A DNA stretch of 64,000 nt from Blasia pusilla (lineage: Eukaryota > Marchantiophyta > Marchantiopsida > Blasiales), in assembly GCA_050084515.1 (NCBI GenBank), contig CM114274.1:16182001-16246000 (forward strand). The letters run 5' to 3'. Both the position numbers and the translations under genes were made by a program. The notes under the pieces are model-generated. The model did not search any database, was not told where the DNA came from, and worked only from the letters and a program-made list of their open reading frames with translations. The number at the start of each line of letters is the position of its first letter. Positions within the stretch are counted from its first letter, which is position 1. Of the stretch, positions 10,187 through 22,339 are shown piece by piece.

Positions 10187-13100
10187 ATGGAAGATGGGAG
10201 GAGAGATGTGGAGATGGGCAACGTGAAAGTGCCACAAGGACAAATGTGGGCTTTAGACCAGCGTTTGGATCAGCCATTGGGACCCGAGTCGTCTCGTATT
10301 CGGATCATGAACGATGGCACTAAGGTTCCACTCTATTTCATGCTCCCAACTCTCGTCAGCTGCCCCCTGCCCTCCCCTCTCCTGATTTCCCCATGCCTGT
10401 GCTTGTATTCGGTTCCTTGCAATTTGTTTCTTCCTTTTGGAACTGAAACTGAATTCTCTCTTGGGAGTGTCCGTGGTGGTAATCTAGAGCTCACTGTCCG
10501 CTCGAGCTCGTGGAGGCTTTACGCACATGCCTCGTAGTAGTCTTTGTCGTATGAGACTGGGTCGAGACCCATCTCGAGGCTTCTCCTGTGGAGGGATGGA
10601 TTCGCAATCGCTCTCCCTGCATTCGTGATTGCGGTCAATCTCTACGTTCGTCCTCGCGACTTACAGAGCCCCTGGGAATGGTGTCTGACAATCATTTCTG
10701 TGCCATCTCGAGCTCCGCCCTCTTCTCTAGACGTCTGCTGACGAGTCCATGGATGGCTTCACTGACAGAACCTCCCAACTCCGACTTGTGACAATGGACA
10801 GGCGCTTCCGAGTTTGAAGTCGAGCATAGCTCGACAGAGGTCGCCCCAATTGATGCAGTGAGAGTTGCGTCCTTTCAAAACATGCGAATTCTTTCTGGGA
10901 TAACCCTTTCAGCTCCTCGTGCAAATCAGTGGCCATCTTCACGAATTGGTTTCTGCGTCGGACGCGTTCAGCAGACTCGGTCTTTTGTAGGACACGAGCC
11001 TGAGAAAGTGCAATTCAGTGTTTCGTCTTCTTGTCCAGCTCCCCCTTCTGTCGAGAGAAGTCATCACATCGTCCTGGGCAAGAAGTGGGCGGAATCATCT
11101 AGGTAGGTCCACTTCCAGTACAAGGCCTTCAGGGCATGAGTGATTCAGTCCCACCAGATCTCAAGCCAACCCAAAACTTCTGTTTCGCTCGGCGGGCAGG
11201 AGCTGGGTCATGAGCGCCGGCTGTGCGCACTCGTCCGATTCAGCGAAATTTGGAGGCTGATGACGGGAACGAATTCCCAGTCCATACACATGGGCAGACT
11301 TTAGATGTGGGCAGCGCTGGAATCCCGGCTATGGCCTTGGCCGATCGTGGATTGACGGTGAGGTGGGCCGACTGTGCAGGTGTTGCCGTTTGCCGCACTG
11401 CTACGTCTGGCGTTCCAAAGTCTTGGGATTGTGTATGGTGATTTGGGCACATCACCACTGTACGTGTTCCGAAGTACATTCCCTGGAGGGCTGACGTCTA
11501 ACAGTCGTGACGACATTTTAGGAGCACTCTCTCTCATAGTATATACGATTACGCTTATACCCCTCATCAAGTACATGTTCATAGTCCTGAGAGCGGATGA
11601 TGGTGGTGAAGGTGCGTATGATTCTGTGTTGTCTGCTTCGTCACGTTTTTGGGTTTCCCGAAGCTCGAATGGTCATGGTTAGGGCAGCAACCATGCGTTG
11701 CACGACCTAACCGTTGCACAACCCCAACAGGTCTTGTCGGTAAAGCTAGGATATGTTACCAGGCTTCGTGGAGGAAGCTAGAATTTGTCAATGATGTGGT
11801 CCAACCTGTTTCTGTGCATGCAATGCTCACGTTTACTTGGATTGAGGTGTTCATGTCTGGAGAGGATCGTGGCCAGCCTCACATGGTTTGAGCTGCCCAC
11901 GCTTATTTGGATTGAGGTGTTAATGTTTGGAGAGTAGCGTGGCCAGCATGCACATGTTTTGAGCTGTCTTGTGATGGGCCTCGCGTGGAGTAAGGCAGAG
12001 GAAGCTAGAAGCTAAACTGTGATGTTCCAGCTTTGAGTTTGGCAGAGAGTATGGAATGGTGGTGTGTTGTTCCTGGTTGGATGTGTTGAGAATGTAGTCG
12101 TGGCTGCAGGTGGTACATTCGCTCTGTATTCTTTGCTATGTCGATACTGCAACATCAGCTCTCTTCCCAGTCGGCATCCCTCTGATCAAGAACTTACGAC
12201 ATATGTCACTTACCCAGCCCGACCGAATACGTTGGGAGATAAGATGAGAACGCGTTTGGAGAAGAGCAAATTCCTTCAATTCCTGCTCCTGTTGCTTGTT
12301 CTCTTGAGCACTTGTATGGTAATCGGAGATGGGATATTAACTCCGGCTATATCAGGTTCATCTCTGACATTGGAATGTAGTACATGCACATGATGTTCGA
12401 CCTAAGCTTTTGGTACAATGATGAGACCGATTGAAGGAACAGTGCGTGGTGTGCAGGAATTGAATTGAACTCTTCAGCTGTGTTGCACACAAGTCCTTGG
12501 TGGAGCTACGCGTGGATGGTGATCTTTACCTTTCATATTTATGACAGGTCTCATATCAGATTAGGAGGATCATGATGCAATTATTCATCTGACCCGCTTC
12601 TCCATCTTTTGTTTCGCAGTGCTTTCAGCTGTCGATGGAATAAAAGTAGCTTCCAGTAAGATTAATCAGGGTAAGTCATGGTTGTAGAATCCCAGGATCC
12701 AAGGCTCAAGTGGGTTGCTGTGATTTTTACCATCTGATGGTCGTACGCAGTCGACTGCTCCTAGATGCTTCAAGTTTTTCGCTTCCAGGAAGATGGAAGT
12801 TGTGGCACTTCCATTCTTGAAAGGAGTTCGTTCTGGAAATGGAATACAAATGGGTGCTTGAATTTGACTTGGCCCATGTGTTTGTTGCTGCAGCTGTGGT
12901 GGTGTTTATAACATTAACAATATTGATATTGTTATTTAGTATGCAACGATTTGGAACTGGCCAGATTGGATTCCTCTTTGCTCCAGTGGTGACGATGTGG
13001 TTCCTGGCCAATGGTACAATTGGCATTTACAACATTTGCAAGTACGATAACTCGGTCTTCCAAGCCTTCTCTCCAAATTTTGGAATTCAATATCTAATCA

Positions 13101-15516
13101 GGAACAAGAAGCAAGGGTGGTCATCACTTGGAGGAATTGTCCTATGCATCACTGGCAAGTTGCGCTCCATTACAAGCTCTCCTGTATTAGTTATAATCTG
13201 GTAAATCAAGCATCATTCAATCTGTCTTCACCTGAGAGTGGTTGGAAGAGTTCAAAGCTTTCTCAATTTAGATTGGTTCATTCTGTGGTTATCTGATCTG
13301 ACCTACATCCCAACATGAATGTATGTAATTCTGTCTACTGATTGGATCTCAGGGACAGAAGCATTGTATGCTGATTTGGGTCACTTCTCTGCACAATCTA
13401 TTCAGGTGAGCGCTGCCGTTCAGGTGAGGAAGTATTTGGTGCCACTTTCTTCAAGTGCACCCTTTTTCAGTTTTGATAATTTTGTTCAGGATGATGCCCT
13501 TTGCTGCAGTTTTCCTCACTGTAGGGTAGGGGTCCACCGAGTTCATTGATCCCGGTATCAGCAGTTTTTCTTGTTTATCTTGTGAAGAAATAGGCTGATG
13601 TAAATTTTTGGAATGTAGATTGCATTCAGTGTCCTCGTGTTCCCCACCCTGTTGTTGACATACTTCGGCCAAGCTGCTTATCTCATCCATCATCCGGAGG
13701 ATGTGAAAGATGCGTTTTACAGTTCAGTTCCAAGTAAGATGTCGTTGAACCTCCTCAATTAGTGCTATTGTTGTTCCCAAGTCAGAAAAAATCAGGATCA
13801 TAGTAACATCGTTGTCATTCTTGGCATGGTTCAGATTTGCTGTACTGGCCAATGTTTGTCCTCGCAACTGTGGCAGCTTCGATTGCCAGTCAAGCAATAA
13901 TATCTGCAACATTCTCTATTGTGAAACAATCAATGGCTCTCGGGTGCTTCCCACGTGTTAAGATCGTGCACACTTCAAATAATCTGATGGGTCAGGTGTA
14001 CATTCCTGAGATCAACTGGATTGTCATGATCCTCTGCCTCATCATAACAGCCGGCTTCAAGGATACTGAGCAGATTGGCAATGCCTATGGTATGTGACTC
14101 TTCTACTCATACCAGCTTTATTCATGCACTGCTTTGCTAATGTCTGTAATTGGTCTGAACATTTTACTTGCTTGCACTAGCACTCAGTTATTGGCCCCCC
14201 AAGTTTCTTTGGCCTGGATTTAGATCATGAGTGGAGTTTGAGTTCCTTTGGGTTTGAAGTAGTAACAACTCAGGGCAAGATCGACAAACCGAATCAGGGG
14301 GCAATTCTGCTTGTATGCAGAAACAGAAAATGTACTCCGTTGATCAGACACAACAAAAGGGTTGAAGGTGTGTGTCATGTGTGTAGGTATTGCTGTGGTT
14401 GGAGTGATGCTATCTACCACTATCCTTACTTTCCTAGTGATGGTTTTGGTCTGGCACAAGAACCTCTGGTTGGCTCTGTTGTTTCTTGTTATCTTTGGAG
14501 CTGTGGAGTCTGTGTATTACTCTGCAGTCTTGTTCAAAGTGCAGCAGGGAGGTTGGGTGCCTCTTGCTGTGGCTGCCATGATGCTCATTGTCATGTATGT
14601 CTGGCACTATGGAACCATCAAACGCTACGAGTATGAGATTCAAAACAAAGTATCAGTTGGCTGGGTGCTGGGTCTGGGCCCTGAGCTTGGTTTGGTTAGA
14701 GTGCCAGGAATTGGCCTTGTGTACACGGATTTGGCTCATGGGGTGCCACCCATCTTCTCCCACTTCATCACCAACCTTCCAGCCATCCACTCAACGTTGG
14801 TTTTCGTTTGTATCAAGTACTTGCCTGTCAACACAGTGCCTCCAGACGAACGCTTTCACATCAAGAGAATTGGGCCAAAAAACTTCTCGATGTTTCGCTG
14901 TGCTGCAAGGTATGGGTATAAGGATCTGCACAAGAAAGATGACAACTTTGAGCAACTCCTCATCAAGAAACTCGCACACCACATCAAGTACGAAGCTCTG
15001 GAAGCATCGACTCATTATGCAGGAGACTGGACTTCAATCTCTGCGAGCACAAGTGCACCGAGTTCAATGCAGCAGACTGTTACAATGGAAAGCAGCTCAG
15101 CCATTGTAAACTGTGAGTCAACCCCTCTAAGTTCCCCTGAAAGCACCACATCACCACCAGTTCAGGGATTGTCGGTCAGTCCCCGGTCCCTGGCCCTTCT
15201 GCCCACAAGGACTCAAATGGGGCAGTCTGCCAGTCTGGATGCCATCACCCCTGAATCAGATGAAGATGATGATGATGATGATGACGACGAAGCTAGTAAG
15301 GATGAGTTGGTTTTACTGCAAAGGAATAAAGACGTTGGAGTGGTTTATCTGCTAGGCAACACTGTCATCAGAGCAAGGTCAGGGTCAAGCCTTTTAAAAA
15401 AAATAGCAATCAACTATATTTATGCATTTCTCAGGAGAACATGCAGAGAAAGTAGAGTGATGTATAATGTCCCACATGAAAGCCTTCTGCAGGTAGGTAT
15501 GGTTTACTACGTCTGA
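10187..15516 (+). CDS. KT/HAK/KUP-family potassium transporter, nine coding exons
   Basis: Membrane K+ uptake carrier, probably H+-coupled, in the plasma or vacuolar membrane. Exons that join in frame: 10187-10324, 11380-11611, 12110-12355, 12620-12670, 12894-13154, 13353-13405, 13619-13733, 13835-14089, 14387-15516, giving 826 residues, a normal family length. The N-terminus has [10 protein letters not shown]; residues 60-76 carry the hallmark [15 protein letters not shown]. Further family blocks are [18 protein letters not shown]-like [28 protein letters not shown] and the C-terminal [10 protein letters not shown] ending at the stop. Several hydrophobic transmembrane stretches are obvious. 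A cytosolic acidic run (ESDE then eight Asp, about residues 740-752) precedes the last domain. All introns are GT-AG except intron 5 (13155-13352), which starts with GC. The ATG was chosen because it opens the exon carrying the conserved N-terminus. Confidence 0.95.
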
Positions 15517-17202
15517 TGAGGAGTGACAGTTCAGTCATTAATGCAGCGAAGAAAAGAAGGACTATTTCTTGGAGCATGAACAACACTCTAGATCTCATAG
15601 CAAAGCAAAGCAAGAAAGAGAGCGCTCTTAGACATCCTGAGCCCAATTTTTTTTTGTATAGGAGTTGATTTACCCTAGCACCAATTGTGGGTGCTATTCA
15701 ACAAATTGTACATATCCCACCTTTCAGTAAAGAGCAGGAAGTGAGTGAGGTGAAGCGAGGCGGTAGCATATGTAGCTCTCATGAGAGTTGAGGGCAGAAG
15801 CTGATCACAACTTAGGCATCAGCACAAGCAAATATCGACTTTAATGAGGCACAAGAAGTATGGACTCTGATCAAGCCAAAGATGTGGGAGCATATCTAGT
15901 TGTGAGGGTTTATATGGCAGTCCTTAGGAAGCAGTTGTGATCTCCATAACCATGTAGACTTTGTTTGTGCGCTGGAAAGGGCCGCAGTACTCATTCTCGA
16001 AAGTGACGATGGGTAGAGAGAGCAGAGGCTTGAATTAAAACCATGGCCACTTATTGATACTCGTGATCTACAATCTACCATCACTTACCATTGCCCTCGT
16101 ACACAACCCATGTAAATTCGCCTCCATTGTGGTATCATATATTGACTGATTCTGGAAGATACCAGAGTTGCATCTGCAATGGGGAAATGTGGTGGATCTT
16201 TAGAGTCTCCAGTGTTAGTTGATTCTTCCACAAGCAAGCAACCTGGTGTGTAGCATGCACACATGTATGAGCATTCCATTAGACCTCACCATCACAATCA
16301 TTCTTTCTCAGATTCCCAAGACTCCTGGTGTCAACTTGATTGCAGTTGTGAAGCTGTGCAGAATTTCAAGGGAGACCATTTGACTCAGACCGGAAATCTC
16401 ATATTCGGATATCCCTCCAAAAGCCAGTGAACAGCTCATGCTAGAGCTACCATCAGTTAAGATTTCTGGACCTTGTTCCTTATCTTTCAATCACTTTCTC
16501 AGACACAAGTCAACAATGAAAATGTCCACATATTTTGTCAGCAAAGAACCGTAATGAAACCAGAGGAATGGCATCAGTATCTGCTCTTCTCATCATTTCT
16601 AACACCAAAGAAGAGTGCACAGACTTTGTTGGTTGGTGGATATGAACTTGCATTACAATATCCTGCCTTGAATTCTCAAGTAGCCCCAGCTATTCAGGGC
16701 AGAACGCCATTTCTCACTCTTCCCTATCTAGGGGAAAGCTCGCCACGACGAAAGTGAAGTTATTAGGTCTCCAATTCAGCACATGAAATTGTATGACTAC
16801 TAACGAGCTGAACCAAATTTTAAAAGGCCACTGGAGATAAGGAGCTGGAACTCCACTTGAATGAGATCAAATCAAAGCACTCCACTTGTACAAGAGAAGG
16901 TGTGCCCCCTATTGGGTAGGTCCACTTGCATAAGTTTACATTATAGAAATAGAGAAATTTTGGTCCCCACTTCAGCGTTTCAAATTATACAAGAAAACTA
17001 TATAGAGATGGGAGTTGGGCACCAGGCTGATTCTATACAAAGAAACTGGGTTCCCACGTATGCAGATAAAATCGAGTAAGTCTCCTTTGTAGAGGAAGAA
17101 TGAGTATGTTGAAGAAGTGGGATTCCCAATTTTGAGCATATCAAATCCAAATGGTTAGATCTCAACTTGAGCAACACATCAAAATAAAGTAGCTTGCAGT
17201 AT
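15517..17202. other. Convergent intergenic region, no gene recognised
   Basis: It lies between the 3' ends of the HAK gene (+) and the TBL gene (-), so it should contain both 3' untranslated regions. Only short open frames without recognisable domains are present. No repeat or element was recognised. Confidence 0.6.
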
Positions 17203-18712
17203 TCAATGAAGGAGAAATATATTGTAGAAAAGTTGGACGGCAAAATCTAAAGGTCCCGGAACACAGTAGTGTAAACAATCACGTTGTGAAATGTGCCCAT
17301 CTGGCCTCTGATGGAGCATTGTGTACACATCCATGTATGTATACTCAAACTCTTCCACAATTGCTTTTGCAAGTTTGTTTTGTTGAGGAAAGTCTCCCCA
17401 ATGCCATGATGGTGGGTACCCATTGCCTGTAAGGTTATCACTAGGTTCAAGGAATGATGTGCAGTTCACATGCCCTGCATTTATACGAAACCTTTCAAAA
17501 GTTAGCATAACACTGGCGGACTTCACCTATTAGATCCTTGATAAGTCAACTTCAATGATGTTTACGTATAGATTTATGATTTAGACATATTGTGCCATGA
17601 GAAAAGAAGAAGGGAATTGATATGGAAGAGTTGGTGGATGGCATACCTGGCATTGTATTCCTGTAGATTACTTGGATGTGGGGGAATTTATCCCTCAAAA
17701 TGGTGAAGATTGTTCGGAGCGCGGTAGTGTAGATTTCATCGTTCTCATAATGTGCTCCTCTATTCATAAGTAGCATTTTCACATCATATTTGATCAGCAA
17801 ATCCACCCATGGATACTCATAGAAGTTTCCCTGATGGTCCACTGTCTCATTTATAGTTGGAGAAAGACGATCATTGCGAACAAAGCCCACTTTGAATCCA
17901 CTTCCAGTACCCAATATGTCGCCACACATCTCCCACAATCCATCTGTAGAGCGATCCATTGCAGAAAAATGTGTATATGCACTTGTATTCACTATTAAAT
18001 TGTTGATCATTGACCAAAATATTTGTTGGTTCAAAGAGTCTCCAACTATCAAAATGTTACTCTTCCTTCCAATCTTCCTGCATCCAGAAATTCACCCATG
18101 CCTTACCAATATTAGTGCCACTCATATGTTTTTCATAATTGTTATTGATTTTTATATTATTTTCATCTATATTATTATTACAACAGGTGTCCTCTTCAAA
18201 GTCGCACATGGACAAAGTTCGTGTCCGTAGACATAGACATGTCTAAGTATTTATGTTTGAGCAGGTGCGAACGCTTGCGGCTTGCATCTAAACTCGCATG
18301 CTCTACTGAAGTACCGAAACCCCGGGCGAAGATTTTGTTGGGCAGGTACGGTTTTTGTTCTTCTTCCCACTCGGATTAAAGCCTTTTACAATTGCATACA
18401 ATCAATGTAACAACTTCCTTTATTTAGATACTTTATCCTTTTTTTTTTTGCAAAGAAGTTCTAAAAGTCTTTCTCGCTTATTTATCATGGAATTTGCTAT
18501 GATGTGTGGGTACAAAAGTCTGAACTAAGTTGTATGTTAAAGTAGAGGATATTATGGAGAAGAATACTGGGAAGTGAATGAAATGGATAGAATAGACAAG
18601 AGAAAACAAAACTACGAAAACTGAAAATTTTGAAACAATTACTCATGGCCTTGTCAATCTCCTAAGAAGATTTTAATGTCAACAATTCAATTGCATAGAA
18701 TTTTATTATATA

Positions 18713-18758
<46 letters not shown>

Positions 18759-19677
18759 ATTTACATCATTTGTTTGTGTTCAGTTCAAAATAATATAACT
18801 ATTTTTAAAACACTGTCTATCCTATTATTAAAGAATTAGTTTGCACTTTTCAACCGTTTCATCATGTAAAATGGGCCAAATGGACAGGGAAAAAAAAGGA
18901 ATGATAGTTCTAAATTCTCTATACAAATGGATTAATTTATATTAATTCATATTTTGTATATTACATAATCCATATAGAAGCTTCTATTAACAAATTTTGA
19001 CGTCATCAATACTACTAATGTCAGGCCCGTGCGCCGCACTGATTTAAAGTACTTTGCAAAATGATTATTACTTTTGAAAATATATCGTCTCATTTGAAAT
19101 CAATCTCAAATTATTTAAAAACCAAAGAATCTACAAAAGAATAACACTCTCCTATACGTCCGAATATAATAACTTAGAATTCTAATGAATAAACTTCCAA
19201 TAAATACATTTTGAAGGTTAATTCACGGTCCATTTTGCATGGCCCGTAGGAGCTTGTTGTGCCCAGGGGACCCGTACAGTACGCTGCCGAAACGTAAGAA
19301 ACGGGAGGGAGTAAATGAATAGGGATGATTACACGTAATAGGGCGTGTCATCCCGTGGGAAAATCCGTATCGTGAAACAAACGTCCGCTGCCAAAATTTG
19401 ACCGTTCCCGTTTCACGGGAACGGGGGAAATCCCACGGGAGGCCGCGTGACACGCCCTATTCATGATGTTTTCCTGGTTCACGGGGACCCCAAACGGCCA
19501 CGGGACTTCGAGGGCCTTAGAGATAGAGAGAGACGACGGACTTCGATGTGCGAGAATGGGAAAGAGAGAGGGCGGATTTGCATCAGCTCCTCATGGACGT
19601 ACCATTTTATGAGAGAGTGAACTGATTTAAGAGTGAGGGCTGTGGGACTTCGATGCGCTCCTCGTGAACCTACCGCA

Positions 19678-19733
<56 letters not shown>

Positions 19734-21022
19734 TAGATAGATAGAGACAGAGAGCACTCATTCCGCAGTGCCGTCGCAGCCCATGGGACTTCGATTAGCA
19801 GCTTGTGCAAGAATTGGAGAGAGAGATATCAATACGCAGTGCTGTCGCAGCCGAGTTTGATAGTTTGTGCAAGAATTGGAGAGAGAGAGAGAGGGAGAGA
19901 GGAAGAGGGAGGGGGTGGGGCGTACTTGCAGAATTCGTCTCGGTCGAAGGGTTTCATGGGACATTTGGCGCTGTTGGTTTGCCAGACCCATTTGAGCTCC
20001 TCGCGGACCTGCAGCATCATGAGATCGCACACATCAAGAACGATGAAGATCTGAGCTCAAAGAGTGCAACAAAACCCTCATCATCGATCGATGCCTTTCC
20101 TTTCCAATTTGAAGGATAATGCCCTTTCTCAATTGCATTTTCTCACCTTCCAATCTTCTGGACCTCCGTCTCTGGCGATGGCCTCTGCTGCGTCCCCGAA
20201 TATTCCACCACTATAGACGTGATTGTAGTCACAAGTAGAAGCGTACAAATCGCCCACAGTATTCCATGGAATGTGGCGAGGTGTAGGATCATACACCCAC
20301 TTACCATCGCTGCCATGCAGCAAGCAGTTCATGAGCCGCCACCCAAAGCATCATCAGACACAAAATTCTTTTCGCATTCTCTCTCACTCTCTCTCCAAAA
20401 GAGTGCGCATGTATGTATCTGTCTTCAGGAGTGGGTCTGGTAGCTGGTGAAGGAGGATATAAAAAATGAGCGACTGCAGAAGTTTGGTAGTGAGGAGAGG
20501 TCCGGAAAGGGATGGCAATTCTACCGACGTGAGTCAATTCGAGGGACGCAATGGAAGAAATCCCAGAAGAGCAAGAGAACGAATGAAAGAGGCCGAGTAA
20601 TGAGTAGAGGAGATCGCTCACCTCAAGCATTCCAGATGAGCTCGGAATTCGCCCACTGCCTTCTCCCCACTGATGGAAGTGCCTCTGATGAATGGCACCT
20701 CCGTTCCATTATAATCAGCTGCCACAGGGGGAAGATCCTGTACGGCAGGATCCTGTACCCTCCATGGCAGGCTCACGAGCTGGGGATCTTGGGCATCCAT
20801 GGCAACCATCCAAACGCAGAACATCAGCAGCAACAGAAAGCTCGCAGCGATGAAAGTGGTGACATACCCTTGAAACGGTTTCCAATTGAAGACCTTCACA
20901 TTCCTCAGCTCCCACACCCACTCTCCCATCCCCCTTCTCGCTTCCAGCAGCTCTTCCTCCCCTCCATCGAAATGCCCGTCACTGCGATGGTACTCGCAAT
21001 CACTCCCATCCTTGCTCTCCAT
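17203..21022 (-). CDS. TBL/PC-esterase family protein (trichome birefringence-like O-acetyltransferase)
   Basis: Probable Golgi enzyme that adds acetyl groups to cell-wall polysaccharides. Five exons on the minus strand join in frame: 21022-20622, 20309-20147, 20008-19926, 18077-17647, 17474-17203, giving 449 residues. Residues 53-74 form one membrane anchor after a charged N-terminus (type II topology). A PMR5N-like cysteine block follows (CLSDGKWVYDP, STCDY, SAKCPMKPFDRDEFCK). The catalytic domain has the GDS motif at residues 227-229 (ILIVGDSLNQQ) and the partner DxxH motif at 425-428 (RDCLHYC), both needed for the Ser-His-Asp type active site. The third intron is 1,848 bp and packed with repeats. 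All splice sites used are GT-AG. The ATG at 21022 is the first in the exon frame; longer frames upstream are CT-repeat translation. The substrate polymer cannot be told. Confidence 0.9.
18715..18757. repeat. (TA)n microsatellite in TBL intron 3
   Basis: An almost pure TA dinucleotide tract in the AT-rich part of the intron. Confidence 0.95.
18816..19045 (+). mobile_element. Possible short non-autonomous Helitron in TBL intron 3
   Basis: It starts TCTATCCTATTATTAAAG, like many plant Helitron 5' ends (TC plus an AT-rich TATTAAA string). It ends with a GC-rich GCCCGTGCGCCGCACTGA segment that resembles the 3' hairpin of plant Helitrons. The final CTRR is not preserved, so the call is tentative. 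Confidence 0.35.
19337..19461. repeat. Fold-back (MITE-like) inverted repeat in TBL intron 3
   Basis: Arms AATAGGGCGTGTCA (19337-19350) and TGACACGCCCTATT (19448-19461) are exact reverse complements. Just inside, TCCCGTGGGA (19351-19360) pairs with TCCCACGGGA (19431-19440), and a smaller internal hairpin (CGTTCCCG with CGGGAACG) lies near 19412-19432. The whole 125 bp can fold into one long structure. No coding capacity and no clear target duplication were seen. Confidence 0.8.
19679..19745. repeat. (AT)n-(AGAT)n compound microsatellite in TBL intron 3
   Basis: A pure AT tract of about 50 bp grades into AGAT tetranucleotide units. It is surrounded by GAGA tracts at 19820-19905. Confidence 0.95.
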
Positions 21023-21038
21023 TCTCCCTCTCTCCCCC

Positions 21039-21073
<35 letters not shown>

Positions 21074-22330
21074 ACGATCTATGACAGGCACCGAGTCTCC
21101 TCATGAGCAGCATCTCCGCAGTCCCCTCTCTCTCTCACACTGTGTGTGGATCTATGACAAGCGGCGAGTCTCCTCATGATAATGAGTAGCGTCCCCGCAG
21201 TCTCCCTCTCTCTGTGAGGATCTACGACAGGCAGCGAGTCTCGTCATAATGACGAGTATCGTCCCCGCAGTCACTCTCTCTCTCTCTCTCATGAACTGTA
21301 GATTCTTGCGCGGGGCGGATTGGGATGCATGGAGCGGCAATTTAGAGCGCGGAATGCCATGAGAAACGCACATTGCGAGCTGACGGCGCGGAGGACTCCC
21401 ATGACGGGCGTCCGGATTGAACTCCTTCTCGTGAAAGTGCATGCGATAACGATAACGACATAAGAGGGGAGAAAACCTCAATAAAAAGCGGGTGATGAAA
21501 AAGGCTGGAACGGCACGGAGATCACTTCCTCCTCCTCCTCCTCCTCCTCTCGTCGTCTTCTCCTTATTAATAGAGCCATAATAATCGTAGCTTTATCGAG
21601 CCCGAGTCCTGAATGTTACGTGCTCTGGCCCCGGCGCGTTCTAGAGCCGGCGCCGAGACGATCGAGAGCGACCTGCGATGCATCTAGGGATTGACGCCCG
21701 AGAAGAGCTGTGAGCGCTGCACGGATTCGTCGGATGGCGGACTCGGAGGCCGCGGAGTCCGCACGAATCGGAACCGAACGAAGAAGGGAAGCGAAGGAGC
21801 GAAACGAATCGAAGCGCAGTGCATTGCAGTGCAGCGCAGCGCTGGAGTCTTCTGAGACGACGACGGCCGCGCCGGAGCGCTTTCTTGGCCTTCTCCTCAA
21901 GCGCCGCTGCTCGTCATTAATAGAAGAATAAGAAGAGAGGGCGGCGCAACGATCATCGTTCTCGTCGCTCGTGGAGTCGATCGAGGACTGACCGACGGAG
22001 CGACTGCGCGGAGAGAGGATGCGAAGTCGTGAGCAGTTCTTGATGCGCCGCTGCTTTCTCGAGGATGCGCCGGAGGAACCGCCGGAGTCGTGAGCACTAC
22101 ACGACTGCTATGGTCGCAATCTTTGGGTTGCGTTCCCAACAGGTTATGTTCCGAGGAGCATAACTTGCACGACTTCCGACTTAACTCTTCAAACACTAGT
22201 AAAGTGTTTGAAGAGTTAGAATATAAGGAAGCATGAGATTTATTGCAAGCATATTCTAATTTCTTTTTTTCTAACATTTGCAAATAAAAAAGGCATGCTC
22301 CCATAATACCATAGATGATTTGAATTGTCG
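21023..22330. promoter_or_regulatory. TBL upstream region with CT tracts; no gene recognised
   Basis: Read from the TBL start codon outward, the region opens with a 15-base C run and (CT)n tracts at 21035-21072, with more CT tracts at 21125-21145 and 21270-21290 and a (TCC)n run at 21528-21550. A motif like CGAGTCTCCTCATGA recurs at about 21090, 21165 and 21237, giving a weak 75-85 bp periodicity. The GC-rich stretch 21610-22090 has open frames on both strands without recognisable domains. Confidence 0.45.
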
Positions 22331-22339
22331 AATTAAATA

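Noticed and set aside
15517-17202. Additional small genes between HAK and TBL
   Set aside because: Frames are short, overlap on both strands and show no motif; better explained as untranslated regions and spacer.
21616-21931. GC-rich overlapping frames on both strands
   Set aside because: Composition is Arg/Ala/Ser-biased, both strands are open, and there is no domain; this is typical of GC-rich promoter DNA.
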